NCBI RefSeq assembly: GCF_001494595.1
Contig: NZ_LN929907.1
Location: forward strand, 1,369,468 to 1,433,467
Origin: Mycobacterium sp. M26
GTDB taxonomy: Bacteria > Actinomycetota > Actinomycetes > Mycobacteriales > Mycobacteriaceae
DNA: 64,000 nucleotides
Reading direction: 5' to 3'
Shown here: positions 44,191 through 53,010 of the stretch, piece after piece
How positions within the stretch are numbered: position 1 is the stretch's first letter
Layout: each line of letters starts with the position of its first letter
The notes under the pieces: model-generated
Seen by the model: only the letters and a program-made list of their open reading frames with translations
What the model was told of the DNA's origin: nothing
Database searches by the model: none
Position numbers and translations under genes: made by a program

Positions 44191-45707
44191 CACCGACTCC
44201 ATCTCCGGATGATGCCGTGCACGCCGGGGGAGACCTCCCGATGCCCGACGATCCGCACATCCAGACCAGCATCCTCGACCACACCCAGCGCCCGCTCGAT
44301 CGCCTCGTCGATCCACGCATCGTCGTTGCTGAACACCCCGCCACCGACCCGCGTCAGCAGCACAACATTCGAACCACCACGGCCGGCCTGCTCGGCCCCG
44401 GCCAGCAGGGTCGCCTCGTAGGTGGCCTCAAGCACCAGCCGCGCGAACGGCTCCCACTCCCGGCGCGGCAGGTGCGAATACCCGATCGGCAACGCCGAGC
44501 AAAACGCCTGCGACACCAGCCGCCGCTCGTCGCGCACATCGATCACCTGGACATCGCGGTGCAGACCGATCGCCAACCGCCCGCGCAGCTCATCGAGCAG
44601 CTCCGCACTCGCCCCACGCAACAGCCCGCCGATCGCCGTCAACCCCTGCGCCGTGCACAGCGCGTAGCCGTTCTGCATCGACCACAACTCCGATTCCGGA
44701 ACGCCCGTCCGCTCCGCGAACGCCGCACCCAGCCCCGCCAGCGCGTCGAGCTGCCGCACATCGGTCTGCCCCACACCACCGTCGCACGGCACCAGATAGT
44801 TGCGGTAGATCGTCGCCGCGCCAGCGGCCAGCGCGCACGCCGGCCCCTGCGTGTGGTCATGCTCGTAGCCGGTCACCCCCTGCAGCGGAGTGACGCGCTG
44901 CGACGGCATCTCCAGCAAGTTGAACTGCGAGGCCACCTGGAACAACGCTCCCTCGAACTGCTTGTCCGCGTGCAACGCCCGCGCATCGCCCACCAGGGCG
45001 CTCACCGTCGTGCGCTGCCCGCGGGCCGCATCGACCCGATCCCGTAGCTCCGCCAGGCTGGGCACCGTCAGCTCCCCGATGCCATACCGCCTGCCGTTGA
45101 CCGCAGACACCAGCTCGTCACCGTCGGCCCGAAGCAGCTCCTGCACCGAGGCATACCGGTCTTCGGCGAATCCCGTCAGCCGCTCGAACCAGGTCCGCGG
45201 CCGCGCCCGCCGCTGCAGCACCGCATGCTGGGTGTCGTTCTCCGGAACGCGGAACGATGCCTTGCGGGTACCGGCCCGCAACTCCTGCAGGCGCGCCACC
45301 ACCTCCGGGTAATCCAAACCCTCGTCGGCGATCAGCCAGGAACCCACCACCGTGCCGGTGCGGCCCTTGCCGCCCCAGCAGTGCACATACACCGTCTTGC
45401 CAGCGTCCAGCTCGGCACGGATGTGCGCCAGGATCCGGTGATACCCGGCATCGTCGATCACCGATGTGTCGGGGATGGGGAAGCGGACGTGCGTCGCATC
45501 CAGATCGTCGTGATAGGGCAGCAATTCGCCGGCCTCGGTGAGGTCGACAAACGAGTCGACGCCCGCATCCAGCAGGGCCTGCAGCTTCAGCGCCGCCTTC
45601 TGCGGGTCAACCGAACTCGGGTACTCCCCGGCCAGCAGCCGGCCCGGGATCACCCACCACGCGTGAATGAGATCGTCATGAGGCCAGCTCGCCATAGTGG
45701 AGGTCAT
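44190..45707 (-). CDS. Tyrosine-type phosphatase fused to macrodomain-like ADP-ribose module
   Basis: 505 aa from ATG 45707 (GGGAG upstream). Residues 1-160 are a cysteine phosphatase with P-loop HCWGGKGRTG (CX5R). Residues about 230-500 resemble a macrodomain/PARG-like fold (FEGALFQVASQFNLLEMPSQ, TQGPACALAAGAATIYRNYL, NVVLLTRVGGGVFSNDDAW); the GGGVFSN run is typical of ADP-ribose-binding loops. A combined phosphatase and ADP-ribose hydrolase or binder would suit clearing of ADP-ribose phosphates or reversing ADP-ribosylation. It is the first gene of the pnuC-nadR operon and divergent from nrtR. Confidence 0.82.
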   Translation of the reverse strand: MTSTMASWPHDDLIHAWWVIPGRLLAGEYPSSVDPQKAALKLQALLDAGVDSFVDLTEAGELLPYHDDLDATHVRFPIPDTSVIDDAGYHRILAHIRAELDAGKTVYVHCWGGKGRTGTVVGSWLIADEGLDYPEVVARLQELRAGTRKASFRVPENDTQHAVLQRRARPRTWFERLTGFAEDRYASVQELLRADGDELVSAVNGRRYGIGELTVPSLAELRDRVDAARGQRTTVSALVGDARALHADKQFEGALFQVASQFNLLEMPSQRVTPLQGVTGYEHDHTQGPACALAAGAATIYRNYLVPCDGGVGQTDVRQLDALAGLGAAFAERTGVPESELWSMQNGYALCTAQGLTAIGGLLRGASAELLDELRGRLAIGLHRDVQVIDVRDERRLVSQAFCSALPIGYSHLPRREWEPFARLVLEATYEATLLAGAEQAGRGGSNVVLLTRVGGGVFSNDDAWIDEAIERALGVVEDAGLDVRIVGHREVSPGVHGIIRRWSR

Positions 45708-45722
45708 CTCCGCTCCCGTCTT

Positions 45723-45775
45723 TGATTTAGATCAGTATCGCGCTAAATCAGAATTAGTGCAAATAGTGCGCTTAA
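45723..45775. promoter_or_regulatory. Probable NrtR operators in the nrtR divergent region
   Basis: A perfect 8-bp palindrome TGATTTAG-N12-CTAAATCA (45723-45750) and a second imperfect one (ATTAGTGC...GCGCTTAAT, about 45753-45775). Both lie between divergent genes, as expected for NrtR autoregulation. The first resembles a palindrome at 34342-34359. Confidence 0.6.
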
Positions 45776-45790
45776 TGTAGGCTGACCGGC

Positions 45791-46441
45791 ATGGGTGTCG
45801 AGAAGAAGCTTCACGACTATCCCCGGCCGACGGTGGCCGTCGACACCGCACTGCTCACCTGGGGCCCCGACCGGGGCCTGCTGGTCGTCGAGATGGCCCG
45901 CGATGACGTCGGGAAGTGGGCACTGCCCGGTGCTTTCCTGCGCCGGGGTGAGACGCTGGCGCAGGCGGTCGAACGCTGCCTGCGGGACAAGCTCGGAGTC
46001 GAGGGCATCCGCCCCCGCCAGTTGCACGTCTTCGACGACCCGGAGCGCGACAACCGGGACTGGGTGCTGTCGGTGGCCCACGTGGCGGTGGTGCGCCCCG
46101 AGCAGCTCGACGCCCTCGGATCCGGGTCGGCGCCGCAGACCCGGCTGGCCCCGGTGGACCGGCCCGGTGAGCTGGCGTGGGATCACCCGGAGATCGTCCG
46201 GCTGGCCAAGACCGACATCCGGGAGCGCTACGACGCCGAGCCCGACCCCGAAAAGCTGCTGGGCAACCGGTTCACCATGCGCGAACTACGCCAGGTCCAC
46301 GAGGCGGTCGCCGGTACCGCGCTGCAGCGCGACAAGTTCCGCCGCACCATGGAGCCGCGGCTGGTCGGCACCGGGGTGATGGCCGACAACACCGGCAGCC
46401 GCGGCCGCCCGGCCGAGCTGTTCCGGCGGCGCCGCTCCTAG
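45791..46441 (+). CDS. nrtR: NrtR-type Nudix transcriptional regulator
   Basis: 216 aa, ATG 45791. N-terminal Nudix-like domain (DYPRPTVAVDTALLTWGPDR, WALPGAFLRRGETLAQAVER) with an altered Nudix box, as in NrtR proteins that sense ADP-ribose without hydrolysis. C-terminal winged helix (NRFTMRELRQVHEAVAG, RGRPAELFRRR). It probably represses the divergent phosphatase-macrodomain/pnuC/nadR operon. No clear ribosome-binding site, so it may be leaderless. Overlaps the convergent nitroreductase-like gene by 4 bp. A frameshifted paralogue lies at 34421. Confidence 0.9.
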   Translation: MGVEKKLHDYPRPTVAVDTALLTWGPDRGLLVVEMARDDVGKWALPGAFLRRGETLAQAVERCLRDKLGVEGIRPRQLHVFDDPERDNRDWVLSVAHVAVVRPEQLDALGSGSAPQTRLAPVDRPGELAWDHPEIVRLAKTDIRERYDAEPDPEKLLGNRFTMRELRQVHEAVAGTALQRDKFRRTMEPRLVGTGVMADNTGSRGRPAELFRRRRS

Positions 46442-46917
46442 GCCGCGGTGAACCGGATGGCGACGGCCTTGTTGACCTCCGCCGCGGTCCGGAACTCCTC
46501 GAGCGTGGGAATGCCCGGGTCCCGGAACTTCAGGCCCATCATCATCTCGGCCTTCTTCGGCCCGTACGCGACAGCGCAGCGGTGGAACAGCTCCGCCACC
46601 GTCGCGGGATCCTCGATGAGCTCGCCGCGCATCGCCGTCGTCTTGCCGCCGTAGGACACCTGCGCCGGGCCGCCACCGCGGAAGTTCAGCTTCCACGTCG
46701 CGTTCGCCAACGCATACAGCTGCCCGTCCAGGAGATGCGCGCTCACCGGCACCGTGTACTGCCGCCCGGACTTGCGGCCGGTGAACCGCAGCACCATGAA
46801 CTGCTTAACGGCCGCGCCCACCGGGGTGCGCAGCACGAACTTCAACACCGGGTTCATCACCCGCATCACTGCCTCGGGCGGTTCGGAGAGAATGACCGCC
46901 GCGCTCTGCTCTGCCAT
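46438..46917 (-). CDS. Deazaflavin (F420)-dependent nitroreductase-family protein
   Basis: 159 aa from ATG 46917. The pattern VLRFTGRKSGRQYTVPVSAH, GQLYALANATWKLNF belongs to the Ddn/DUF385 family of small F420-binding split-barrel proteins common in mycobacteria. No signal peptide. It reads convergently with nrtR. Reaction unknown; members reduce quinones, nitro compounds or dyes. Confidence 0.85.
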   Translation of the reverse strand: MAEQSAAVILSEPPEAVMRVMNPVLKFVLRTPVGAAVKQFMVLRFTGRKSGRQYTVPVSAHLLDGQLYALANATWKLNFRGGGPAQVSYGGKTTAMRGELIEDPATVAELFHRCAVAYGPKKAEMMMGLKFRDPGIPTLEEFRTAAEVNKAVAIRFTAA

Positions 46918-46926
46918 CACTCCAAC

Positions 46927-48126
46927 CTAGCGACGGTGGGCGGGCCTGCCCAGCAGCGTGACCTCCATCAGCCGCCGGACCGTCGCGATCGACACCGACG
47001 CCCCCTCGAAGAGCCGGCCGAAGTCCACCGTCAGCGCGAACGCCGCGCACACCGCATACCGCGCCCAGCCGATCTTCACCTCCGGGCGCACCGCGACCAC
47101 CAGCCGCGCCCAGGACTCCATCGCCGAATGCTCGAGGGCCTCCAGCACCCGCAGATCCGACTCCGGCACGTTGTGCCGCTCGGTGTAATAGACGTAGGCC
47201 AGCCCGGGCGACTCCACCAGCCGGGCCAGGAACGCGTCGATCAGACCGACCAGCGCTTCCTCAGGATCGTCGACGCGGGACAGCACCTCGGCCACATCAC
47301 CGGAATGCCGGTCGGCAGCACGCCGGTAGGCCAGGCCCAGGATGTCGGCCTTGCCGGGAAACGACCGGTACAGCCCGGAGGCCTGAATACCCACCGCCGA
47401 GGCGATGTCCTCCATGCTCGTATTGCGGTACCCGTGCTCGTAGAACAGCCGCACCGCCTCGTAGAGCACATGTTCGTACATCCCGGCCGACGCCCCGACC
47501 ACCACGGCCCCAGACTCCGAACGCCGCCGCGTCGCCGGGATATCGGCGGCCAGCACCCCGGACACCAGCATCGCCATACAGGACCGAATATCGTTCGCGG
47601 CCAGCGGATTCACGTGATCGGTGATGCTGCCGATGACGCTGAGTGCTGCGACCGTCAACGCCGAGCGCTGCCGGTGATTCAGCCGGGGCCGAAGCCGGGA
47701 TAGCGGCTGCTCCAGGCGGTGGTTCACCACCCGCACCTGCTCGACGAGCGCGGCCCGGTCGGCGCCCTGCAGGTAGCGCGCCTCCCAGCGGTACAACCCG
47801 CCGGCCGTGCGGTTGGCGAGCGTCGCCTCGATCAGTGCGGCCGCCAACGCCTCCAGCGTGGCCGCCGGATCGCTCGGATCGTCGGGCACGGTCTCGGTCG
47901 CGTCGACCAGGGTCTGGCCCAGCGCGAGGACTGCATCGCGAAACAGGTCGTACTTGCTCGGGGAGTGCCGGTACAGCGCAGCCGGGGTGATACCGACCCG
48001 GGCGGCGATGTCCTCCATGCTGACGGCGTGATAGCCCAGCGACCCGAACGCGTCGGCCGATGCCCGCGCGATCTGGTCCTTGCGGTCCTTCGGCCGGCGC
48101 CGCACCGAATCCGATGCCGACGTCAT
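46927..48126 (-). CDS. Tandem-domain TetR-family regulator
   Basis: 399 aa from ATG 48126 (the longer frame upstream overlaps the next gene). It contains two full TetR DNA-binding domains: residues about 10-60 (KDQIARASADAFGSLGYHAV, SMEDIAARVGITPAALYRHS) and again at about 220-270 (YEAVRLFYEHGYRNTSMEDI, ASAVGIQASGLYRSFPGK). A single TetR protein is about 200 aa, so this is a fused duplication. Such double-TetR proteins are often seen in mycobacteria next to lipid genes. Its ATG overlaps the stop of the secreted-protein gene (ATGA), at the end of the mce gene string, and it may regulate mce. Confidence 0.88.
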   Translation of the reverse strand: MTSASDSVRRRPKDRKDQIARASADAFGSLGYHAVSMEDIAARVGITPAALYRHSPSKYDLFRDAVLALGQTLVDATETVPDDPSDPAATLEALAAALIEATLANRTAGGLYRWEARYLQGADRAALVEQVRVVNHRLEQPLSRLRPRLNHRQRSALTVAALSVIGSITDHVNPLAANDIRSCMAMLVSGVLAADIPATRRRSESGAVVVGASAGMYEHVLYEAVRLFYEHGYRNTSMEDIASAVGIQASGLYRSFPGKADILGLAYRRAADRHSGDVAEVLSRVDDPEEALVGLIDAFLARLVESPGLAYVYYTERHNVPESDLRVLEALEHSAMESWARLVVAVRPEVKIGWARYAVCAAFALTVDFGRLFEGASVSIATVRRLMEVTLLGRPAHRR

Positions 48127-48896
48127 ACTCCACCGTACTGCGGTCGTAGCACCGAGCTCAGCGCCGACAGCGGGATGTGCGCCTGCACGGTGCCGCCGTC
48201 CATCGACCACTGCATGATCCCCGGCGTGTAGTCGATGGGGGAGTCGCGCGCCACCGGGTAGTCCGGCATGTACAGGATCAGTTCGTCGGGCCCCAGCGCC
48301 CACGCCTTGTACGCACCCGAGTACACCTTGTCCGGGCCCCACCGGTCGATGACGAACGGGTAGGTGCCCGGATCATGCTGGGGCGCAGCCGCATTGAGGG
48401 CGTCCTCGATGAACGGCTGCCCCAGCGAGGCGATCGCGCCCAGCGGCTCCACACCCGGCTTCATCAGATCGGCCAGCGTGAGCCGCGTCCCGCGGGCCAT
48501 GTCGAAGGTGAACGTGCGGTACGCATTGTTCGGTTTGGGGCCGTCGGCGTGGTAGTCCTCGTGGAAGACCACGCTGAGCACGTCACCGCGGCGCAGGACC
48601 TCGAAGTTCTCCTCACCGAAACTGTCGGCCACCATATGCACGCCGACACTGCGCCAGTTGTTCACCAAGGTGGTCAGGTAGTCCCGCACCGTCGGCCCGG
48701 TCACCGGGTTGTCGACGAGGTCGCCGGGCACCGCCACCTTGATGTCGCGCACCGCTTTACGCTCCGAGAGCACCGACAGGTGGCAGTACGGTCCATCCCA
48801 GGCGCCACCCAGCCCGGCGCAGAAATCCGACGCCCGCGCCGCCGGGGCAGCGCTCAGCGCCAGCGCCACCGCAGCGGCCAGAACGGGAATCCTCAT
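48123..48896 (-). CDS. Secreted DUF3298/RsiV-like protein (MPT64-like)
   Basis: 257 aa from ATG 48896. Signal peptide of about 22 residues (RIPVLAAAVALALSAAPAA, then RASDFCAG). The remaining sequence (PTVRDYLTTLVNNWRSV, VLSVVFHEDYHADGPKPNNA, RLTLADLMKPG) has the pattern of DUF3298/DUF4163 secreted proteins such as MPT64. Two cysteines near the N-terminus (C25 and C37) might form a disulphide. It lies between the mce cluster and the double-TetR gene and is co-directional with both. Exported function unknown. Confidence 0.8.
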   Translation of the reverse strand: MRIPVLAAAVALALSAAPAARASDFCAGLGGAWDGPYCHLSVLSERKAVRDIKVAVPGDLVDNPVTGPTVRDYLTTLVNNWRSVGVHMVADSFGEENFEVLRRGDVLSVVFHEDYHADGPKPNNAYRTFTFDMARGTRLTLADLMKPGVEPLGAIASLGQPFIEDALNAAAPQHDPGTYPFVIDRWGPDKVYSGAYKAWALGPDELILYMPDYPVARDSPIDYTPGIMQWSMDGGTVQAHIPLSALSSVLRPQYGGV

Positions 48897-48901
48897 GTGC
48901 G

Positions 48902-49456
48902 TCAGGGCAGTTCGACCTTGCTGGCCCGCCACTGGCCGTCGACCTTCTCCATCGTCATCTTCACCCGGCTGCGGTCGATGCGCGGATCCGGTGCCGCCGA
49001 GTTGGACACCGTCTGGTCGACGAACATCAGCACCACCACCGTGCTCGGGGTCGCCGACTGCACCGCCGAGTCCACCACCGTGCCGTGCGCGGTGGCCTTG
49101 TTGTCCACCAGCAGCTGGCGCAGCTGCGCGCTGGACTGCGAGTACATGTCCTTGAACTGGCCGGTCGCCCCGTCGAGCACCTCGGCGAAGTTCTGGTCCA
49201 CCTTGGCCGAGTCGATGCTCGTCAGCACCTGGGCATAGGCCACCGCTGCCTGCTGCGCGTCGTGCGACGCCTGCTGCACCCGATGCTGCTGCCACACCTG
49301 CCAGCCGAGCCACCCCGAAACACCCAGCAATACAGCGACGAACGCCGCAACCAGTGCCCGGCGGATCCACGGCGTACGGCGACCCTCCTCGACGACGACC
49401 TCGGGGGCGTCGGCTTCGACGTCGGTCTCGACGACGTCCTCGGCGACAGCAGTCAT
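48902..49456 (-). CDS. Mce-associated membrane protein
   Basis: 184 aa from ATG 49456 (AAGGAG 9 bp upstream). Acidic cytoplasmic N-terminus, one membrane helix (ALVAAFVAVLLGVSGWLGWQ), and an extracellular helical plus beta domain ending in RVKMTMEKVDGQWRASKVEL, typical of Mas proteins. It probably stabilises the Mce transporter. Position after mceF is usual. Confidence 0.88.
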   Translation of the reverse strand: MTAVAEDVVETDVEADAPEVVVEEGRRTPWIRRALVAAFVAVLLGVSGWLGWQVWQQHRVQQASHDAQQAAVAYAQVLTSIDSAKVDQNFAEVLDGATGQFKDMYSQSSAQLRQLLVDNKATAHGTVVDSAVQSATPSTVVVLMFVDQTVSNSAAPDPRIDRSRVKMTMEKVDGQWRASKVELP

Positions 49457-49469
49457 GGTCAATCTCCTT

Positions 49470-50720
49470 CTAACTCGGCGGTTCGATCGGCAGCACCGGG
49501 CCGCCATAGGGAGTCGGGACGGTGAAGCGGCCCTGCGGTGTCGGGTCGGTGGTCTGACCGAGATCCGCACCGGGCGGCGGCCCCGCGGTGTCGTCACCGG
49601 CGGGCCGCGGGGCGTTCTTGGCGCCGCGGATCAGCACGGCCGGGTCATCGTCGCGGCAATAGGTGTACAGGTAGGGCTCGGGGTAGTCGGCTGACGACGG
49701 CGGGCGCCGAGGGGTGCCGTAATCGCAGGCGTAGCGCGGGTACACGTCGGCGGTGACCCACAGCCCGTGGTCGTGCATGGTGCTGGCCAGCGCGTCGAGC
49801 ACCGACCCGCGGTAGTCGGGGAACAGTGCGGTCAGCGCGGGCACCCGCACGTACAGCAGCTGCGAGGCCGTGGCCATACTGGCCAGCAGACCGACCATGG
49901 TGTCGGAGTTGTCGGCGAACAGCGTGTCGGTGGCCGTCAGCGTCGCCGGGGTCTGATCCACCAATCGTCGGTACCCGTCGAGCATCCGGTTCACCCCGGT
50001 GAAGGTGCGGCTGAGGTTGTCGGTGGTCACCTGCAGGCCGGCGTTCTTGTCGGCGGCGGTGGTCAGCACGATCCGGCTGTTGCGCAGCAGGCTGGTGGTC
50101 TGCGGCAGCACCGAATCCAGCGTGGACAGCAGGAAGGTGCCGCCGTCGATGATGTCGGCGAGCTTGCCCGGCCCCTGTTTGCTCAGGCTGAGTTCCCGCT
50201 TGATGAGTTCCAGCTTGGCCGGATCGACCTGGGCCAGAACGCCATCGGAGTCGGCCAGCAGCTGGGCCAGGCTGACCGGCACCGACGTCTTGGACTGTGC
50301 CACCACACTGCCGTCACCCAGGTACGGACCGGCGTCCGAGGTCGGCACGAACTCGATATACTGCTCACCGGCCGCCGACAACCCGGACACCCGCACCGGA
50401 CTGGATGCCGGGATCCGCACATCGGAGCGCACCGTCGCCACCGCGGCCACCCCGTTCGGGGTGACCGCCAGCGACTGCACCCGCCCGATCGGGACCCCGC
50501 GCAGCGTGACGTCCTGGTTGGGCAGCAGCCCGCCGGACTCCGGCAACTCGATGGTCACCCGGTACGCCGAGTCGAACGGCGACACCCGCAACGCCCCCAG
50601 CATCACGTAGGAGCTGGCCACCACCAGCGTGCCCACCAGACCGGCCGCCGACAACCACAACCGGCGCGCGTAGCCGAACCGGACCGCCCGCACCAGAACA
50701 TCTGCCGCCCAGGTGATCAC
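49470..50720 (-). CDS. mceF: MceF-type MCE-domain protein
   Basis: 416 aa from GTG 50720 (GTGA overlap with mceE). N-terminal membrane anchor (LWLSAAGLVGTLVVASSYVM), MCE domain (YRVTIELPESGGLLPNQDVT, LRGVPIGRVQSLAVTP), then long helical region and a proline-rich C-terminus (PPSSADYPEPYLYTYC, PIEPPS). Forms part of the hexameric lipid-transport tunnel across the cell envelope. Confidence 0.92.
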   Translation of the reverse strand: MITWAADVLVRAVRFGYARRLWLSAAGLVGTLVVASSYVMLGALRVSPFDSAYRVTIELPESGGLLPNQDVTLRGVPIGRVQSLAVTPNGVAAVATVRSDVRIPASSPVRVSGLSAAGEQYIEFVPTSDAGPYLGDGSVVAQSKTSVPVSLAQLLADSDGVLAQVDPAKLELIKRELSLSKQGPGKLADIIDGGTFLLSTLDSVLPQTTSLLRNSRIVLTTAADKNAGLQVTTDNLSRTFTGVNRMLDGYRRLVDQTPATLTATDTLFADNSDTMVGLLASMATASQLLYVRVPALTALFPDYRGSVLDALASTMHDHGLWVTADVYPRYACDYGTPRRPPSSADYPEPYLYTYCRDDDPAVLIRGAKNAPRPAGDDTAGPPPGADLGQTTDPTPQGRFTVPTPYGGPVLPIEPPS

Positions 50721-51898
50721 GGTGGCGGCTCCGTCGACGGCGGGGCGACGATCTGCACACCCGGCTCGCTCGGGCTCGGCAGCACCGGAACCTGCGGCAC
50801 ATCCGGACCCATCCCGACCACCCGCTGCTGCAGCCGCCACAGCGTGTACTTGAACGAGCCGACGAGCTGCGCCCAGTTGTAGCGCTTGGGCCCGTGGAAG
50901 CCGGGATCACCGGGGAAACCGATATCCGGAATCGACCCCAGCACCAGCCGGTCGATACTGGCCCGCACCGAAATCGCATTGCTGGACGTCGATTTGATGA
51001 ACGGCGGCATGATCCGGTTCAGCGCGGCCAGGTTGGCATCCGGCGCCAGCACCAGATCGTTCCACGCCGCCGCGATGGTGTTGGCGTCCCCGATCACGCT
51101 GCGTCCACTGGTGTCGGTGCCCGCGATCGACGGGAACTTCTCCAGCTGACGGCTGGTGGCGCCGAGCTGCTCGACGACATCGGCCACGGTGTCGGCGTTG
51201 GCGGCCAGCGTGTCGGTGGCCGGGCCCGCAGCCACCAAAACCTCACTGAGCTTGTCGTTCTTGGCATCCAACTGCCGCGCCAGCGAGGAGGTTTCGGTCA
51301 GTGCCTGCGAGATCTGGTCGGAGCGCGCCGTCAGCTTGGCCAGCGTCCCGTTCGTCTTGGCGATCAGATCCCCGAACGCCTGCCCCTGATCACCGGTGGC
51401 CTTACCCAGACCGTTGATGATGTTGGTGAAGTTGCGGACCGCCCCGCCGTTGACCATGATCGCCGCCGAACTGAGCACCGACTCCACCGTGGCCGCCGCC
51501 GTGGTGGAGTCCAGTCCGATGGTGTCGCCGTCCTTGAGCAACGGTGTGGCCACACTCGCGGTCGGTGGAGGCTTTATCGCCACGAACACGTCACCCAACG
51601 GGGTTGCCGACCGCAATTCGGCGGTGCTGCCCTGCGGCAGCCGCACCCCGTTCATGATCCGCAGCGTGGTGACCGCCGTGTAGTTGCGGGCCACCATCGA
51701 CTCGAGCTCCCCGACATCGGCACCGGCCAGCTTCACCTTCGCCTTGGCCGGCAGGTTCAGCGCATTGGAGAACACCGCGGTCAGCCGGTAGCCACCGCTG
51801 CCGATGGTCGGCGCCGGCAGCGGCAGGCTGGCCAACCCGTTCGACGAGCACGCCGTCGCGGTGACCGCCACGACCAGAACCGCCGCGACCCGTTTCAT
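50717..51898 (-). CDS. mceE: MceE-type lipoprotein
   Basis: 393 aa from ATG 51898 (ATGA overlap with mceD). Lipoprotein signal with lipobox TATAC (MKRVAAVLVVAVTATACSS), MCE domain (YRLTAVFSNALNLPAKAKVK, LAGADVGELESMV), helical middle, and a proline-rich C-terminus. MceE is the lipid-anchored subunit in mycobacterial Mce systems. Confidence 0.93.
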   Translation of the reverse strand: MKRVAAVLVVAVTATACSSNGLASLPLPAPTIGSGGYRLTAVFSNALNLPAKAKVKLAGADVGELESMVARNYTAVTTLRIMNGVRLPQGSTAELRSATPLGDVFVAIKPPPTASVATPLLKDGDTIGLDSTTAAATVESVLSSAAIMVNGGAVRNFTNIINGLGKATGDQGQAFGDLIAKTNGTLAKLTARSDQISQALTETSSLARQLDAKNDKLSEVLVAAGPATDTLAANADTVADVVEQLGATSRQLEKFPSIAGTDTSGRSVIGDANTIAAAWNDLVLAPDANLAALNRIMPPFIKSTSSNAISVRASIDRLVLGSIPDIGFPGDPGFHGPKRYNWAQLVGSFKYTLWRLQQRVVGMGPDVPQVPVLPSPSEPGVQIVAPPSTEPPP

Positions 51899-53010
51899 TT
51901 CTGCCCCATCGCGGCCATACCGTCCAGGATGTAGGTCAGACCGAAGTCCGGGCCGAAATCCTGCAGAGTGCCGGTGCTGCAGCCTAATTGGCGCAACCCC
52001 ATCAGGTTGCACACTTCCTTGATGCCCTGGTTGTCGAACAGCGCCCGGTCGGTGAGCACACGGGCCCGGGCGCTACCGGTGTCCTGGTTGATGATGTTGT
52101 AGAGGTTGTCCAATGTCAGCGGCGCGACGTCGAGGAACTCCGCCACATCACGCTGACGTTCGACCAGCGTGGTGGCCGAGGTGTTGCCGTTGGTGACGAT
52201 GGCCTTGATGTGATCGCGGTTCTTCTCCAGGAAGTCGCCGATCTGCTGCAGCAGGGTGTTCATCTTCTTGCCGGTGGTGCCGCTGCCGAAGTCCTCGTCG
52301 TTGACGATCTGGCTGAGTTGACGCACGGTGGCGCCGAAGTCGCGCAGCGTCGCGTCATTGTCGGCGGCAGCCTGGGCCAGCGAGCTGAGGTTACGCACGA
52401 TGGTGGTCAACTGGTCGCGGGTCTGCGCGCCACCGTCAGCACTGAGCCGCAACGCATTCGACAGCTCGTCAAGAGCGCCCTTGATCTTCTCGCCGTTGCC
52501 GTCGGCGATGGCCGCCCCGGAGTTGACGACATCGGCCACCGGACCGTTCCCGTTGCCGTCACCCTTGAGTGAGCTGGAGATCTTGTCGAGCGTGCCGAGC
52601 ACCCGGGCGAACTCCACCGGTGTCTTGGTGCGCGGCAGGCCGATGGTGTCGTGGTCGGCCAGCGTCGGGCCGCTCTGATACGGCGGGGTCAGTTCGATCT
52701 GGCGGTCGGTCAGGATCGACGTCGACACTGTGACGGCCTGGGCGTCGGCCGGGATCTTCACGCTGCGGTCCACGGTGAACTCGACCTCGACGTACCCACT
52801 CTTCGGGGTGATCTTGGTGACCTTGCCGACCGGCATCCCCAACACCGCCACCGTGTTGTCCACGTACAGCCCTGCCGCGCTGTCGAATTGGGCGGTCAGC
52901 GTGATGTGATCGGTGGCCGACCGGAAGAACACCCACGCCGCCGTGGCCGCCGAGAGCATCAGCACCACCGCGGCCGCGATGGCCGCCATCCTCATCCGCG
53001 CGCGCGTCAC
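51895..53010 (-). CDS. mceD: MceD-type MCE-domain protein
   Basis: 371 aa from GTG 53010 (GTGA overlap with mceC). Membrane anchor (MAAIAAAVVLMLSAATAAWV), MCE domain (HITLTAQFDSAAGLYVDNTV, VLGMPVGKVTKITPKSG), and a helical C-terminal part. It lacks the long proline-rich tail often seen in MceD proteins (it ends LTYILDGMAAMGQK), so the tail is short. Confidence 0.92.
   Translation of the reverse strand: MTRARMRMAAIAAAVVLMLSAATAAWVFFRSATDHITLTAQFDSAAGLYVDNTVAVLGMPVGKVTKITPKSGYVEVEFTVDRSVKIPADAQAVTVSTSILTDRQIELTPPYQSGPTLADHDTIGLPRTKTPVEFARVLGTLDKISSSLKGDGNGNGPVADVVNSGAAIADGNGEKIKGALDELSNALRLSADGGAQTRDQLTTIVRNLSSLAQAAADNDATLRDFGATVRQLSQIVNDEDFGSGTTGKKMNTLLQQIGDFLEKNRDHIKAIVTNGNTSATTLVERQRDVAEFLDVAPLTLDNLYNIINQDTGSARARVLTDRALFDNQGIKEVCNLMGLRQLGCSTGTLQDFGPDFGLTYILDGMAAMGQK

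Noticed and set aside
46177..47703. 508-aa plus-strand frame antisense to nitroreductase and TetR genes
   Set aside because: Arg/His/Pro-rich composition typical of a GC-rich shadow frame, with no ribosome-binding site or family pattern.
46927..48342. 471-aa start for the double-TetR gene
   Set aside because: The extra segment overlaps the secreted-protein gene in another frame; ATG 48126 gives the normal ATGA coupling.
48177..49238. Long plus-strand frames opposite the mce region
   Set aside because: They are complements of clearly recognised mce-operon genes and have shadow-like composition.
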